The notes: a model not told the origin generated them from the sequence alone. A stretch of 64,000 nt of DNA from VBDM01 sp963699535 (GCA_963699535.1 CAVOUJ010000032.1:186001-250000), one strand, 5' to 3'. Counted from the first letter of the stretch, positions 18,545 through 28,142 are shown. Program-made: numbers and translations.

Positions 18545-19210
18545 GTGCTCTCGGTCAGGAACCTCTGCAAATCCTTCTCCGGCCCGCGCGCGAAGACCGT
18601 GCTGCGGGACGTGAGCTTCGATCTTGCCGGCGGCGATTATGTCGCGGTGACGGGCGAATCCGGGGTCGGGAAATCCACGCTGCTGAACCTGATCGCCGGG
18701 CTTGAACAGCCCGATTCAGGCCAGGTGCTGTTCGACGATGCCGACCTGTGCACGCTCGACGACGATGCGCTCACTCTCATCCGCCGCCGGCACATGGGGT
18801 TCGTGTTCCAGGCGTTTCACCTCCTGCCCTATCTGACCGTGGCGCAGAACGTCGGCCTTCCCCTCGCCCTGAACGGGGCCACCGAGGCTAAGGTGCCGGA
18901 GCGTGTCGCGGCGATGCTGGATGCGGTGAAACTCGCCGACCGCGCCGAGAGCCTTCCGCGCGAGCTTTCGGGCGGCGAGATGCAGCGCGCTGCCATCGCG
19001 CGCGCCCTCGTTCACAAACCGCGCTTGGTTCTCGCCGACGAGCCGACCGGCAATCTCGATCTGGAAAGCGCATCGGACGTGCTCGCGCTGCTGCGCGATT
19101 GCGTGAAAAAGCAGGGTGCCGCGGGAATCCTCGTCACGCACTCCGGGACTGCCGCAGGGACCACCGATCGGCGCTACGTTCTGACACAGGCCGGTCTGCG
19201 GCCGGCATAG
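18545..19210 (+). CDS. ABC transporter ATP-binding protein (AttE/LolD-like)
   Basis: From the GTG at 18545 the product has about 221 residues, the usual size of the MacB/LolD/AttE ATPase class. Walker A is GESGVGKSTLLN, the Q-loop region is GFVFQAFHLLPYLT, the signature is LSGGEMQRAAIARAL and Walker B is LVLADEPTGNLD. This class energises FtsX-fold permeases that move lipids, lipoproteins or peptides out of the inner membrane. The partner permease (20508) and lipocalin-like protein (23015) follow in the same direction, after an antisense gene. A longer N-terminus from the ATG at 18425 is possible but has no family support. Confidence 0.87.
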   Translation: MLSVRNLCKSFSGPRAKTVLRDVSFDLAGGDYVAVTGESGVGKSTLLNLIAGLEQPDSGQVLFDDADLCTLDDDALTLIRRRHMGFVFQAFHLLPYLTVAQNVGLPLALNGATEAKVPERVAAMLDAVKLADRAESLPRELSGGEMQRAAIARALVHKPRLVLADEPTGNLDLESASDVLALLRDCVKKQGAAGILVTHSGTAAGTTDRRYVLTQAGLRPA

Positions 19211-19257
19211 GACGGCACGGGCCGCGTTCTTTCCGCGCTAGCGGAATCCAGGAATGG

Positions 19258-20439
19258 TCACGCAAGGCGGAACAGGCCGCGCTCGGCTCCGTGCAGGCGC
19301 TCGAACCCGTTTCGGGTCACGAGCACCAGTTCCCCGACCTGCACGCCCGCTTTCTGATCTGGGGTGATCACGTTCGGCTGCACCACGCAGGTCATTCCCG
19401 CCTCGAGCGTCATCTCCGGAAGAGGTCCGGCCGGACGGCTGCGGGACCCGAGGACCGGCGGAAAGTAACCGCCGCCGAATCCGTGCAAGAGGTCGTCGTA
19501 GACCGTGAACCCGGCGTCCTCGATCACGCGCGCGGCATCGATGATCTGCTGCATGGTCGTGCCATGCCGCATCACACCGGTCACGGCGTCGAACGCGGCC
19601 TCCGCGGTCTCGTGGAGCTTCCGGAAGAGCGGGGTCGGCTCGGCCGCGACCGTGAAAGTTCGCAGGATCTGCCCGGGATAATCGAAGAACTGGGCGGTGA
19701 TTTCGGTGGCGATCACGTCACCGGGTTGCACCTTGCGGTTCGACTCGAACTGTCGCGGCACGCAGTATTCGGGTTGGGCCATGGGCGTGACCAGGAAATA
19801 GTGGATGTAAGTCACGCCGCCGTGCGGGTGATAGGCGGCTTCGCACAGCGCGCCGAGATCCCGTTCGGTCATCCCGGGCCTCGCTTCCCGCCTTAGGCTC
19901 TCTATGGCAAGGTCGGTCAGCGCTGCTCCGATCCGCATCCAGTCGATCTCCTCCTGCGATTTCACAAGACGCAGGCGCACGTACTCTCGATTGAGATCGA
20001 CAAGCGGGCCGAACACGGCCTCGAGCTTCCTGCACTTGGCGAGGCCGAGGGAGCCCGTCAGGCCCACGCGCTTCGCTCCGCGCAACCTCAAGTCGGCGAT
20101 CAGCTTGTCGATGCCCCGGTGCTCGCCCCACCGCACCTCGGTGTCGCGAGCCAATTTCCGTGCGAGCGGCCAGTGGTTGTACCACTCCACGTACATTACC
20201 TGCGGCTCATCCGGGGCGACGATCGCGTAGGCTTCGACCGTCGCGGGCCACGAGGTGAGCCAGGCGACTCCAGTGCCGGCGCGCTGCTCACCGCACACGA
20301 GCAGATGGTCCACCTCGGCATGCTGCATCGTCAGCAGGAGCGCGGCGCGGCGGCGCGCCATCTCGGCGTCGGAGAAACGCGGGTACTCGGCGGCGCGGAT
20401 CGCGGACAGCCTGGGATCGAGCTTGAGCGGATCGGACAT
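19258..20439 (-). CDS. M24-fold (Xaa-Pro aminopeptidase/creatinase-like) protein with altered metal site
   Basis: The ATG at 20439 gives about 393 residues with an N-terminal creatinase-type domain and a C-terminal pita-bread domain. In active M24B peptidases five residues (Asp, Asp, His, Glu, Glu) hold two metals. Here the first Asp position is Glu (GDVIATEITAQ, residue 246) and the second, eleven residues on, is Gln (GQILRTF, 257). The His is kept (LLHGFGGGY, 319), while the first Glu is Gln (CVVQPNVI, 354). The protein may be metal-free, like creatinase, and hydrolyse a non-peptide C-N bond, or may be inactive. It lies antisense between AttE- and AttFG-like genes, with its start 68 bases from the divergent permease start. 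Confidence 0.82.
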   Translation of the reverse strand: MSDPLKLDPRLSAIRAAEYPRFSDAEMARRRAALLLTMQHAEVDHLLVCGEQRAGTGVAWLTSWPATVEAYAIVAPDEPQVMYVEWYNHWPLARKLARDTEVRWGEHRGIDKLIADLRLRGAKRVGLTGSLGLAKCRKLEAVFGPLVDLNREYVRLRLVKSQEEIDWMRIGAALTDLAIESLRREARPGMTERDLGALCEAAYHPHGGVTYIHYFLVTPMAQPEYCVPRQFESNRKVQPGDVIATEITAQFFDYPGQILRTFTVAAEPTPLFRKLHETAEAAFDAVTGVMRHGTTMQQIIDAARVIEDAGFTVYDDLLHGFGGGYFPPVLGSRSRPAGPLPEMTLEAGMTCVVQPNVITPDQKAGVQVGELVLVTRNGFERLHGAERGLFRLA

Positions 20440-20507
20440 GGGGGCGCAAGTGTAGCGCGAGGAAGTCGAAACGCGCGCGTCGGACGCGCCCCCGCTAAAC
20501 TGGCGCA

Positions 20508-23018
20508 ATGAGTTCCCTCCGGATCGGCCGCGCTCTGCTGCTCGCCTCGCTCGCGCAGCACAGGAGCCGGCTGGCGCTGTCGGTGCTCGCGATCGCGCTC
20601 GGAGTGGCACTCGGCTACGCGGTCCAGCTCGTGAACCGGGCGGCGATCGCCGAGTTCGCCGCCGCCGTGCAGACGCTTTCCGGGGAGGCCGATCTCGTGC
20701 TGCGCGGCCCGCGCGCCGGCTTCGACGAGTCCCTTTATCCGCGGCTGGCGAAGTTGCCCGAAGTCGCGGTGGCGAGTCCCGTGCTCGAGCTGGACGCGAG
20801 GCTGCCCGGACGCCGCGAGCCGCTCAGGGTGTTGGGGCTGGACATTTTCCGTGCGGCCCAGGTCCAGCCCTTTCTCGCGGGAGCCGAGTTGGGCCGTAGC
20901 TCGGATTCGGGTCTGGATTTCCTGCGCCCGGACCGGATCTTCCTCTCCGCCGCGGCGGCCGAATGGCTCGGCGTTGACAAGGGTGATGCCCTCGCGATTC
21001 AGACAGGGCTGCGGGTGATTTCGCTGCGAATCGCGGGAATCGCAGGGGAGGGCCGCGCGCAGCGCTACGCGGTCCTGGACATCGGTGCCGCTCAGGCGCA
21101 CTTTGCGCACACCGGTGTGTTGAACCGGATCGACCTGAGACTCCGGCCCGGGGTCGATACGGAACGCTTTGCCGAAGATCTGCGCCCCGGAATTCCGGCC
21201 GGCGTGCTGATCGAACGTCCGCAGGCCGACGTCGAAAGGACCGGGGCGCTGTCGCGCGCCTACCGCGTCAACCTGAACGTACTCGCGCTGGTGGCGCTCT
21301 TCACAGGGGGATTGCTGGTTTTTTCGGCGCAGGCGCTTGCGGTCGTGCGCCAGCGCGCTCAGCTCGCCCTGCTCCGCGTCCTGGGCGTGACGCGTCGCAT
21401 GCTCGTCGCGATGCTTCTCGCGGAAGCCGCCGTCATCGGTGCGCTGGGGGCGCTCGCGGGAGTCGCGCTCGGGTACGCCGGAGCCGGGGCCGCACTGCGG
21501 AGTTTCGGCGCGGAGCTCGGCGCGGGATATTTTCGCGGCATGGTGCCCACTCTCAGTCTCGATGCGGGTTCGCTCGCTGTGTTCTTCACCCTGGGCGTGC
21601 TCGCAGCGGTGCTGGGAAGCCTCGGCCCGGCGCTCGAGGCTGCGCGCGCCGAGCCGGCTCAAGCCCTGAAGGCCGGGGACGAGCAGCGACCTCTCGATCG
21701 GCTGCAGACCTCTTGGCCGGGACTCTCTGTGCTTCTCGCCGGCGCGGTCCTCACCCAGGCCGGACCCGTACAGGGTTTGCCGTTCTTCGGCTACGGCGCC
21801 ATCGCACTCCTGGTGATCGGTGCCGTGATGTTGATGCCGCGGATCGCGGTACTCTGCTTTCGCGCTGCGCCGCTCGCAGGACCGGTGCCGGCCCGGGTCG
21901 GGCTCGCGCAACTTCGCGGGGCACCGGGGCAGACGGGCGTGAGCCTCGCCGCGATCGTCGCGAGCGTGAGCCTCATGGTGTCGATGGCGATCATGGTCGC
22001 CTCGTTCCGGCAGTCACTCGACGAGTGGCTCGAGCGCGTGCTTCCGGCGGATCTATACCTCCGCGCGGGTGCCGACACTGCGTTTCTGTCCCCGGCCGAT
22101 CAGCGCGAGATCGCGGCGCTCCCGGGGTTGAAGCGTGTCGAGTTCCAGCGGAACCAGCGCGTGTTCGTTTCCGCAGAGAGGCCGCCGATCGCGCTGCTCG
22201 CGCGCGCGGTCGAGGGCGAAGGCAGGATGCCGCCCCTCGTCGGTGCCCCGCACGGGCGCAAGCCCGGCGACCCGCCTTCCGCCTGGGTGAGCGAAGTCGC
22301 CTCCGACCTCTACGAGTGGCGGCCGGGCGGCGTCATCGAGCTTCCTCTGGGGGGGCGGCGAGTGCGCTTCATTGTCGCCGGTGTATGGCGCGATTACGCG
22401 CGCCAGCAGGGTGCGGTCCTGATCGAGCGCTATGAATACCTGCGCCATACGGGTGACGCGAACGCGAACGACGCGGCGCTGTGGCTCGAGCCGGGCGCGA
22501 CCGCCGCGGAGTTATCGAAGGAGATCGAAGCGCTCCTTCCGGGGGGCGCGAATCTGGAAGTCAGCGGGCCCGGGGAGATTCGCGAGATTTCGCTGAAGGC
22601 TTTCGATCGCACCTTCGCGGTGACCTATGCCCTGGAGGCGGTCGCGGTGATCATCGGCCTGTTCGGGCTCTCCGCGGGCTTCGGGGCGCTCGTGCTTGCG
22701 CGGCGGCGCGAATTCGGAATGCTGCGCCATATCGGAATGACCCGCAGACAGATCGGGGCCATGCTCGCCGCACAAGGGCTGCTCGTGAGCGGCCTGGGTC
22801 TCGCCGTGGGTCTCGCGCTCGGCTGGTTGATCAGCCTGGTTCTCATCCACGTCGTCAATCGTCAGTCGTTCCACTGGGGCATGGACTTGTACATGCCCTG
22901 GCTGCTCCTCGCGCAGTTCTCGGCGGTGATGCTTGCGCTCGCGACGCTCACCGCGATCGCAAGCGGCAGGCGGGCGATGAGTTCGGACGCGGTGAGGTCG
23001 GTGAAGGAGGACTGGTGA
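20508..23018 (+). CDS. FtsX-family ABC transporter permease (AttF-AttG-like)
   Basis: An 836-residue inner-membrane protein with the doubled FtsX layout. An N-terminal helix (about 25-45) is followed by a periplasmic domain and a membrane bundle at about 255-380. A second unit with helices around 480-505 follows, then a second periplasmic domain and a final bundle at about 700-830. RRREFGMLRHIGMTRRQIG and LLRVLGVTRRMLVAMLLAEA are the typical coupling-helix segments that touch the ATPase. It fits AttFG-type permeases that work with the AttE-like ATPase. Its TGA overlaps the GTG of the next gene. Confidence 0.88.
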   Translation: MSSLRIGRALLLASLAQHRSRLALSVLAIALGVALGYAVQLVNRAAIAEFAAAVQTLSGEADLVLRGPRAGFDESLYPRLAKLPEVAVASPVLELDARLPGRREPLRVLGLDIFRAAQVQPFLAGAELGRSSDSGLDFLRPDRIFLSAAAAEWLGVDKGDALAIQTGLRVISLRIAGIAGEGRAQRYAVLDIGAAQAHFAHTGVLNRIDLRLRPGVDTERFAEDLRPGIPAGVLIERPQADVERTGALSRAYRVNLNVLALVALFTGGLLVFSAQALAVVRQRAQLALLRVLGVTRRMLVAMLLAEAAVIGALGALAGVALGYAGAGAALRSFGAELGAGYFRGMVPTLSLDAGSLAVFFTLGVLAAVLGSLGPALEAARAEPAQALKAGDEQRPLDRLQTSWPGLSVLLAGAVLTQAGPVQGLPFFGYGAIALLVIGAVMLMPRIAVLCFRAAPLAGPVPARVGLAQLRGAPGQTGVSLAAIVASVSLMVSMAIMVASFRQSLDEWLERVLPADLYLRAGADTAFLSPADQREIAALPGLKRVEFQRNQRVFVSAERPPIALLARAVEGEGRMPPLVGAPHGRKPGDPPSAWVSEVASDLYEWRPGGVIELPLGGRRVRFIVAGVWRDYARQQGAVLIERYEYLRHTGDANANDAALWLEPGATAAELSKEIEALLPGGANLEVSGPGEIREISLKAFDRTFAVTYALEAVAVIIGLFGLSAGFGALVLARRREFGMLRHIGMTRRQIGAMLAAQGLLVSGLGLAVGLALGWLISLVLIHVVNRQSFHWGMDLYMPWLLLAQFSAVMLALATLTAIASGRRAMSSDAVRSVKEDW

Positions 23019-24088
23019 AACTGATGTCGACACTCGTCTCGGCCGCGGCGCTCTGGATGATCGGGCTCGGAATCATGGCCGCCGACGACTATCCCAAGGT
23101 ACGCCAGGGAGTAGCGCTGCAATTCCCGCGCGATCACGGCAGCCATCCGCAGTTCCGCAACGAGTGGTGGTACATCACCGGCTGGCTCAGGGTGCAGGGC
23201 GGGGGCGACCTCGGCATGCAGATCACGTTCTTCCGCAACCGCCCGCACGTCGCCGAGGACGTGTCGAGCCAGTTCGCTCCGCGCCAGCTGCTGTTCGCGC
23301 ATGCGGCGCTTTCCGATCCCGGGGCGGGACGGCTGCTGCACGACCAGCGCGCCGCGCGAGCGGGCTTCGGGCTCGCCGAAGCGGCCGAGGGACGCACCGA
23401 TGTGGCGATCGACGACTGGTCGCTCAGGGCTGTCGACGGGGGCTATGCGGCGCAGGTCGCGGCGCGCGATTTCCGATACGCGCTGCGTTTCGAGTCGAAG
23501 CAGGGCGTGTTGCTTCAAGGCGAGCGCGGCTACAGCCGCAAGGGACCGAATCCGGAGCAGGCGAGCTACTACTACAGCCAGCCGCATCTCGCCGTGAGCG
23601 GCAGTGTCGTCGTCCAGGGCCGCGAGTTCCAGGTCTCGGGCGAGGCCTGGCTGGATCACGAGTGGTCGAGCGAGCCTCTGGCCGAGGCTGCAGTCGGCTG
23701 GGACTGGATCGGGATCAATCTCGCCGACGGCGGAGCACTCATGGCGTTTCGCATGCGTGGAAAGGACGGGAGCAGTTTCTGGGCGGGCGGTGCAGTGCGC
23801 GACGCCCGCGGCCTGTTGCGCACCCTGAAGCCTTCCGAGGTTCGATTCGTTACGCTCAAGCGCTGGCACTCGCCCCGGACCGGAGCGGAATATCCGGTTT
23901 CGATTCGCGTCGAGGCCGGTGGATTGCGCCTGGATATCGAGCCGCTGATGGACGATCAGGAGCTCGATGCACGCGCGAGCACCGGGACGGTGTACTGGGA
24001 AGGGGCGGTGCAGGCGAAGCAGGGCGACAAGTCGGTCGGACGCGGCTATCTCGAGCTGACCGGATATTGGAAGCCGCTCAGGCTTTAA
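23015..24088 (+). CDS. AttH-like lipocalin/CrtC-fold exported protein
   Basis: The GTG at 23015 overlaps the permease stop (GTGA) and is preceded by AAGGAGG; the product has about 357 residues. A short signal sequence is followed by the CrtC/AttH hallmark HPQFRNEWWYITGWL and later GEAWLDHEWSSEPL and GWDWIGINLADGGALMAF. AttH proteins have a double lipocalin-like barrel and are always linked to AttEFG exporters. They are thought to bind a hydrophobic ligand delivered by the exporter in the periplasm. Carotenoid hydratase CrtC shares the fold, but the context argues for AttH. Confidence 0.87.
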   Translation: MKLMSTLVSAAALWMIGLGIMAADDYPKVRQGVALQFPRDHGSHPQFRNEWWYITGWLRVQGGGDLGMQITFFRNRPHVAEDVSSQFAPRQLLFAHAALSDPGAGRLLHDQRAARAGFGLAEAAEGRTDVAIDDWSLRAVDGGYAAQVAARDFRYALRFESKQGVLLQGERGYSRKGPNPEQASYYYSQPHLAVSGSVVVQGREFQVSGEAWLDHEWSSEPLAEAAVGWDWIGINLADGGALMAFRMRGKDGSSFWAGGAVRDARGLLRTLKPSEVRFVTLKRWHSPRTGAEYPVSIRVEAGGLRLDIEPLMDDQELDARASTGTVYWEGAVQAKQGDKSVGRGYLELTGYWKPLRL

Positions 24089-24100
24089 GATTCACCCCTC

Positions 24101-25279
24101 ATGCGCGTTCAAGTCGCCATCATCGGATCCGGGCCGGCAGGCCTCTTGCTCGGCCAACTTCTGCATCGTGCCGGGATCGACACCGTCATTCTCGAGCAGC
24201 GCACGAAGGAATACGTGCTCAGCCGCATCCGCGCCGGCGTGCTGGAGCAGGGCACGGTGAGCCTGCTGGATGAAGCGGGCGTCGGCGCACGCATGCGCTC
24301 GGAGGGGCTCGTCCACGAAGGCATCGAGCTTTGTTTCGGAGGCGAGCGTCATCGCATCGATTTCGTCGCGCTCACTGGGGGCAGCACGGTCACGGTCTAC
24401 GGACAGACCGAGGTCACCAAGGATCTGATGGATGCGCGCGAAGCGGCCGGCGCGAAGTCCGTGTACGAGGCGCTGGACGTCAGCCTTCACGACTGCGACG
24501 GGACGGCGCCGAGAGTGCGCTATCGCAAGGAGGGTGTCGAGCACGAAGTGCAGTGCGACTTCGTGGCCGGCTGCGACGGTTTCCACGGCGTCTGTCGCGA
24601 CTCCCTGCCCGACTCGGCCATCGCGACCTTCGAACGGGTCTATCCTTTCGGCTGGCTCGGCCTGCTCTCGGACACGCGGCCGGTCTCCGATGAGCTGATC
24701 TACGTGAACCACGAGCGGGGATTCGCGCTGTGCAGCATGCGATCCAGGACGCGCAGCCGCTATTATTTGCAATGCTCGCTGAGCGAGAACGTCGATGAAT
24801 GGCCCGATGAGCGCTTCTGGGCGGAATTGCGCAGGCGCCTCGACAAGAGCGCCGCCGCGGCCCTGGTCACCGGTCCTTCCCTCGAGAAGAGCATCGCTCC
24901 GCTGCGCAGTTTCGTCGCCGAGCCCATGCGCTTCGGCCGCCTGTTCCTCGCGGGCGACGCGGCGCACATCGTTCCGCCGACGGGCGCCAAGGGGCTCAAT
25001 CTTGCGGCGAGCGATGTCCGCTACCTGTCGCGGGCGCTGATCGACTACTACCGGAGCGGGAAGTCCACCGGGATCGATGCCTACTCCGCGAAAGCCTTGA
25101 GGCGCGTCTGGAAAGCGGAGCGCTTTTCGTGGTGGATGACGAACCTGCTGCATCACTTTCCCGAGGCGGGCGGCTTCGGCAGCAAGGTGCAGCTTGCCGA
25201 GCTGCAGTACCTCGTCGGCTCGAAAGCCGCGGCGATTTCGCTGGCAGAAAATTACGTCGGCTTGCCGTTCGAAGACTGA
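24101..25279 (+). CDS. pobA: 4-hydroxybenzoate 3-monooxygenase
   Basis: The length of 392 residues matches PobA exactly. The dinucleotide motif IIGSGPAGLLLGQLL is at the N-terminus, the PobA-specific RIRAGVLEQG follows, then CDGFHGVCR and the second FAD motif FLAGDAAHIVPPTGAKGLNL. The C-terminal FSWWMTNLLHHF is also characteristic. The enzyme is an NADPH- and FAD-dependent cytoplasmic hydroxylase that converts 4-hydroxybenzoate to protocatechuate. No araC- or icl-type PobR regulator is beside it. The downstream alpha/beta hydrolase starts 23 bases later. Confidence 0.95.
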   Translation: MRVQVAIIGSGPAGLLLGQLLHRAGIDTVILEQRTKEYVLSRIRAGVLEQGTVSLLDEAGVGARMRSEGLVHEGIELCFGGERHRIDFVALTGGSTVTVYGQTEVTKDLMDAREAAGAKSVYEALDVSLHDCDGTAPRVRYRKEGVEHEVQCDFVAGCDGFHGVCRDSLPDSAIATFERVYPFGWLGLLSDTRPVSDELIYVNHERGFALCSMRSRTRSRYYLQCSLSENVDEWPDERFWAELRRRLDKSAAAALVTGPSLEKSIAPLRSFVAEPMRFGRLFLAGDAAHIVPPTGAKGLNLAASDVRYLSRALIDYYRSGKSTGIDAYSAKALRRVWKAERFSWWMTNLLHHFPEAGGFGSKVQLAELQYLVGSKAAAISLAENYVGLPFED

Positions 25280-25302
25280 GCCTCGAAGCGAGCGAAGAGC
25301 TT

Positions 25303-26088
25303 TTGTCCGACCAGCCCGTTTCTTCCCTCGTCACGGTCCAGGGCCGCAAGCTCGAAGTTCGCTGGATCGCAGGAACCCGGCGCGGCGGGATCACGCTGGT
25401 GTTCCTGCACGAGGGCCTGGGCTCGGTATCGATGTGGCGGGACTTTCCCGAGAAGGCCGCTCAGGCTACGGGATGCAGCGTACTGGTCTACTCGCGCTAC
25501 GGTTACGGCGGGTCCGACGTGTTGGACGAGCCGCGCGGCGTGGACTACATGCACGCCGAGGCGCTCGTTGCACTGCCCGAACTGCTCGAGAAACTTTCGA
25601 TTCGAGATCCGGTTCTCGTGGGGCATTCCGACGGCGGCTCGATCGCCCTGATCTACGCGGCGACACGCGGGGCGAAGGGGCTCGTCGTCCTGGCGCCTCA
25701 CGTGTTCGTCGAGGACATCAGCGTGAGGAGCATCGCCGAGGCGACAACGGCTTTCGAGACCACGGACCTGCCGCAGAAACTCGCCCGCCATCACGCCGAC
25801 GCGGCAAAGACCTTCTGGGGCTGGAACGACATCTGGCTGCATCCGGATTTTCGCAGGTGGAACATCGAGGAATACCTGCCGCGCGTGCGTTGCCCGATGC
25901 TCGCGATCCAGGGCTTCGACGACGAATACGGCACCATGGAGCAGCTCGATGCGATCGCCAGGCAGACGGGCGGCCCGGTCGAGCTGCTGCGCCTGAGCAA
26001 TTGCCGTCATTCGCCGCACCGCGACCAGCCCGGCGTCGTGCTCGAGGCGATTGTGGGGTTCATCGAACGGCTCGAAGCGCAGGATTGA
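25303..26088 (+). CDS. Alpha/beta hydrolase
   Basis: The most plausible start is the TTG at 25303, just after pobA, giving about 261 residues. The oxyanion region is LVFLHEGLGSVSMW, the nucleophile elbow is VGHSDGGSIAL, the acid is near IQGFDDEYG and the histidine is in NCRHSPHRDQP. This is a soluble ester or C-C hydrolase, and DGGS-type elbows are common in aromatic catabolic hydrolases. The spacing to pobA suggests co-transcription and a role in releasing or processing an aromatic acid. The exact substrate is unknown. Confidence 0.85.
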   Translation: MSDQPVSSLVTVQGRKLEVRWIAGTRRGGITLVFLHEGLGSVSMWRDFPEKAAQATGCSVLVYSRYGYGGSDVLDEPRGVDYMHAEALVALPELLEKLSIRDPVLVGHSDGGSIALIYAATRGAKGLVVLAPHVFVEDISVRSIAEATTAFETTDLPQKLARHHADAAKTFWGWNDIWLHPDFRRWNIEEYLPRVRCPMLAIQGFDDEYGTMEQLDAIARQTGGPVELLRLSNCRHSPHRDQPGVVLEAIVGFIERLEAQD

Positions 26089-26168
26089 CCTTCCCGCAAA
26101 TTCGAACCTTGGAGCGACACGCAAATGCCAGTATCCTTGCGTCCTCGATCCCATTCCCCAATCCTCAC

Positions 26169-27264
26169 ATGAAGCTCGACATCTTTCCCCACATTTTCCC
26201 GCCGGCTTTCTTCCAGCGCATGAAGGCGATGGCCGAGCAGAATCCATCGCTCGCCGCGCAGATCAAGCGCTGGCTGCACATCCCGGTGCTGTGGGACCTG
26301 GACGCGCGCTTGCGCATGATGGACACGCTTTCCGGGCTACAAGCAGATCCTGACGTTGTCGCTGCCGGCGATCGAATTCCTCGCGCCGCACGACGAGTCG
26401 CTGGAGCTCGCCATCCTCGCCAACGACGGCATGGCCGAGATCGTCGCCAAACACCCCGACTACTTCCCTGCGTTCGTGGCTTCGCTCCCGATGAACAACG
26501 TGCCGGAAGCGCTCTCCGAGATGGACCGGGCGATCGAGAAGCTGGGGGCCAAGGGGGTGCAGATCTTCACCAACGTGAACGGGCGGCCGCTCGATGAGCC
26601 CGAGTTCTACCCGATCTTCGAGCGCATGGTGAAAAAACACGACCTCCCGATCTGGGTGCATCCGACCCGGACCGCGAAATTTCCCGATTACGTCAACGAG
26701 AGCAAGTCCAAGTACGAGATCTACTGGCTGTTCGGCTGGCCCTACGAGACCAGCGCCTTCATGGCACGCATGGTGTTCTCGGGGATGCTGGAGAAGCTCC
26801 CCGACCTCAAGATCATCACGCATCACCTGGGCGCGATGGCGCCCTTCTTCGACGCGCGCATCGGCTACGGGATGGACCAGCTCGGCAGCCGCACCGCGGA
26901 CGAGGACTACACCGTCATCCTCAAGCGCATGGCGAAGCGCCCGGTCGATTACTTCAAGATGTTCTACGCCGACACCTCGGTGAACGGCTCGCGGTCCGCT
27001 ACGCGCTGCGGGCTGGATTTCTTCGGCATCGATCACGTCCTTTTCGGGACGGACTGCCCCTTCGACCCGGAAGGCGGGCCGCTTTTCATCCGCGAGATCA
27101 TCAAGACGATCGATTCCCTGAAACTCAAGGACGGCGACCGGCGCAAGCTCTACTTCGGCAACGCCCTCCGCATGCTTCGCCTCGATCTGCCCGCCGCTCC
27201 GGAACGAGGCGCGAAACCGAAAGCCCGCGCCAAGTCGCGCAAGAAAGCGAAGAAGCGCAAATGA
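26169..27264 (+). pseudogene. ACMSD-type amidohydrolase, frameshifted near 5' end
   Basis: The start ATG at 26169 gives MKLDIFPHIFPPAFFQRMKA, then the frame breaks at the GGG at 26334-26336. Dropping one G joins it to YKQILTLSLPAIEFLAPHDE and a protein of about 364 residues. The amidohydrolase-2 fold is seen with LPIWVHPTR, ITHHLGAMAPFF and VLFGTDCPF, the usual His and Asp ligands. The first His of the HxH pair is Phe (DIFPH). The family decarboxylates or hydrolyses aromatic-type acids (ACMSD, dihydroxybenzoate decarboxylases). A lysine/arginine-rich tail ends the protein. Its stop overlaps the next ATG (ATGA). Confidence 0.82.
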
Positions 27265-28142
27265 CCATCCCTCGCGACCGCGTCGCGTACTCGGCGATCG
27301 TCGATCGGCCGAAGCTCAAGCTCCCGGCCGGCAAGCGCATCGTCGTCTGGACCATCGTCAACCTCGAGGTCTGGGACATCTCGAAGCCGATGGCGCGGCA
27401 GGTGCTGCCGCCGCCGACCGGCGCTTCGCTCCAGCCCGACGTGCCCAACTGGAGCTGGCACGAGTACGGGATGCGCGTGGGCTTCTGGCGCTTCCACGCG
27501 CTCTACGAGAGGCTGCGCATCCGGCCGACCGTCGCGATCAACGCGCGCGTGTGCCTCGACTACCCGCGCGTCGCGCAGGCGTGCAAGGACTCGGGCTGGG
27601 AGTTCATGGGCCACAGCTACGAGCAGGGCCCGATCCACAACGAAAAAGACCAGCCGGGGATGATCAAGCGCTCGCTCGACACCATCGAGCGCTTCACGGG
27701 AAAAAGGCCGGTCGGCTGGCTCGGGCCCGGCCTCACCGAGACCTACGACACCCCGGAGAACCTCACCGCCGCCGGGATCAAGTACATCGGCGACTGGGTG
27801 TACGACGACGAGCCGACGGAGATTTCGACCGCGAACGGGCCGCTCATCACGCTGCCCTACACCGTGGAGTGCAACGACATCCCGATGATGATCGTGCAGC
27901 ACCACGAGGCGGCGTACTGGACCCGGAAATGCATCGACTGCTTCGAGCGGCTGTACAAGGAGAGCGCCGAGCGGCCGAAGATCATGGCGATCGCCATCCA
28001 CCCGTACATCAGCGGGCAGCCGTTCCGCATCAAGTATCTCGAGGAGGTGTACGCAGCGCATCGCCAAGGCGAAGGGCGTCGTGCACTGGAACGGGGAGCA
28101 GATCCTCGACTGGTACCTGAAGGCGAGGGGGAAGTGAAGTAG
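27261..28142 (+). CDS. Polysaccharide deacetylase family protein, frameshift near 3' end
   Basis: The start at 27261 is coupled to the upstream stop. The protein has a NodB-like fold of the PuuE/allantoinase-like branch: VVWTIVNLEVWD near the N-terminus, RPTVAINARVC, GWEFMGHSYEQGP and RPVGWLGPGLTETYDTPENL. As printed it ends at 28142 with a nonsense tail. An extra base at about 28052-28058 is likely, because the other frame reads GVVHWNGEQILDWYL and stops at 28137. Members hydrolyse N-acetyl groups or linear amides such as allantoin. With the preceding amidohydrolase it suggests a two-step hydrolytic route. The substrate is not assigned. Confidence 0.85.
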   Translation: MTIPRDRVAYSAIVDRPKLKLPAGKRIVVWTIVNLEVWDISKPMARQVLPPPTGASLQPDVPNWSWHEYGMRVGFWRFHALYERLRIRPTVAINARVCLDYPRVAQACKDSGWEFMGHSYEQGPIHNEKDQPGMIKRSLDTIERFTGKRPVGWLGPGLTETYDTPENLTAAGIKYIGDWVYDDEPTEISTANGPLITLPYTVECNDIPMMIVQHHEAAYWTRKCIDCFERLYKESAERPKIMAIAIHPYISGQPFRIKYLEEVYAAHRQGEGRRALERGADPRLVPEGEGEVK

